From a virus: DNA of 22,941 nucleotides. The position numbers and the translations under genes were made by a program. Position 1 is the first letter of the stretch, and the number at the start of each line of letters is the position of its first letter. A model generated the notes under the pieces. That model saw only the letters and a list, made by a program, of their open reading frames with translations, searched no databases and was not told the origin of the DNA. Below are positions 22,745-22,941 of the stretch, one piece after another. The DNA lies in the IMG/VR virus record IMGVR_UViG_3300031973_001005, positions 1-22,941 of that record; one strand, given 5' to 3'.

Positions 22745-22941
22745 TCCTCGAATCAGAAACCTATAAATGAGTCAGAATCAATCAGAATTATTCGCTGGTT
22801 TGTTGGGGGTCTGTTGTGTGTCGTTGTTATCGCTGTTTGTCTACTCGTTCTGGGAGTAAGGTGGGCGACTCAAGAGCCATCATTCATCGAGCCAAGGGTG
22901 ATCGCCAGTAAGAAGTACGAGCCAAACCCAAGACCGATGAA
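22745..22941 (+). CDS. Partial membrane-anchored protein, start unclear, runs off the window
   Basis: The frame is open from 22745 (just after an in-frame TAA at 22742-22744) to the window end. It encodes a hydrophobic span (IIRWFVGGLLCVVVIAVCLL, then VLGVRW) followed by a soluble, basic, Pro-containing tail (EPSFIEPRVIASKKYEPNPR). There is no ATG or GTG before the span; the first usual start is TTG 22814, which would cut into it. An ATG at 22767 lies in a different frame that stops at 22859. A single-base indel near the G run at 22805-22809 would join the two. Phage proteins with an N-terminal span and a charged tail include spanins, but the identity is open. Confidence 0.4.
22767..22859 (+). 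CDS. 30-aa hydrophobic ORF (low support)
   Basis: ATG 22767 to TAA 22857-22859 encodes 30 residues, with a short polar start (MSQNQSELF) and one hydrophobic span (AGLLGVCCVSLLSLFVYSFW). It could be a tiny membrane peptide. It overlaps the membrane-encoding frame that runs off the window end, so either the two are joined by an indel or shift, or only one is translated. Confidence 0.25.
   Translation: MSQNQSELFAGLLGVCCVSLLSLFVYSFWE

Noticed and set aside
1-22941. Reassigned TGA codon (Trp or Gly)
   Set aside because: TGA ends several well-bounded genes (126, 1094, 21881), and no large gene shows in-frame TGA, so a standard code is enough.

Overview
The window is a late-gene block of a tailed double-stranded DNA bacteriophage. 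All supported genes lie on the + strand and are tightly packed, often with 1-70 base overlaps. The order is small terminase, large terminase, portal, scaffold, major capsid protein, head-tail adaptor, tail hub/nozzle candidate, fibre genes and two large internal-protein candidates. There is no tape-measure gene, tail tube, sheath or baseplate set. Together with the adaptor, nozzle and ejected-protein candidates, this points to a short-tailed (podovirus-like) virion. Standard stops are used throughout (TGA terminates several genes), so the code looks like table 11. No marker names the host. The family mix (DUF2341-LamG, collagen-like fibre, fibre modules frequent in metagenomic phages) suggests an uncultivated environmental host, but this is inference.

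Layout. 1-126 is the end of a GT4-like glycosyltransferase. 108-374 is a small protein faintly like GroES, followed by a 54-aa ORF (378-542). 516-608 holds a promoter with a consensus -10 box followed at once by an intrinsic terminator, just upstream of the packaging genes. 705-2427 encodes the terminase pair, and 2429-2914 an HNH endonuclease inserted before the portal gene (2899-4959). 4943-5261 has two small overlapping ORFs. 5312-6840 carries scaffold and major capsid protein, with a likely promoter at about 5275. 6898-9363 carries a zinc-ribbon protein, adaptor and tail hub candidate. 9368-10481 encodes fibre proteins. 10483-14842 encodes two ejection-protein candidates, the second with a C-terminal ADP-ribosyltransferase-like domain. 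14846-21701 is a run of beta-rich virion surface genes, including a collagen-like fibre and a DUF2341-LamG protein. 21708-22165 is a pair of small membrane proteins, probably part of the lysis module. 22166 to the end is of a different character: structured intergenic RNA, two small genes with canonical Shine-Dalgarno sites, a row of three hairpins, and a membrane protein running off the edge.

The genes fit one programme. Terminase fills a head built from portal, scaffold and capsid protein. The adaptor and hub close it. Fibres and LamG-type proteins bind the cell surface. The 346- and 1105-aa proteins would leave the head with the DNA, the latter bringing an ART-like enzyme into the host. 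The membrane pair would help release progeny.

The least ordinary signals are the promoter-terminator gate before the terminase genes, near-universal lack of Shine-Dalgarno sites with a T before the ATG, the ART-like domain, and the folded RNA regions at 22172-22237 and 22643-22738. No endolysin, polymerase, integrase, tRNA or CRISPR was recognised.
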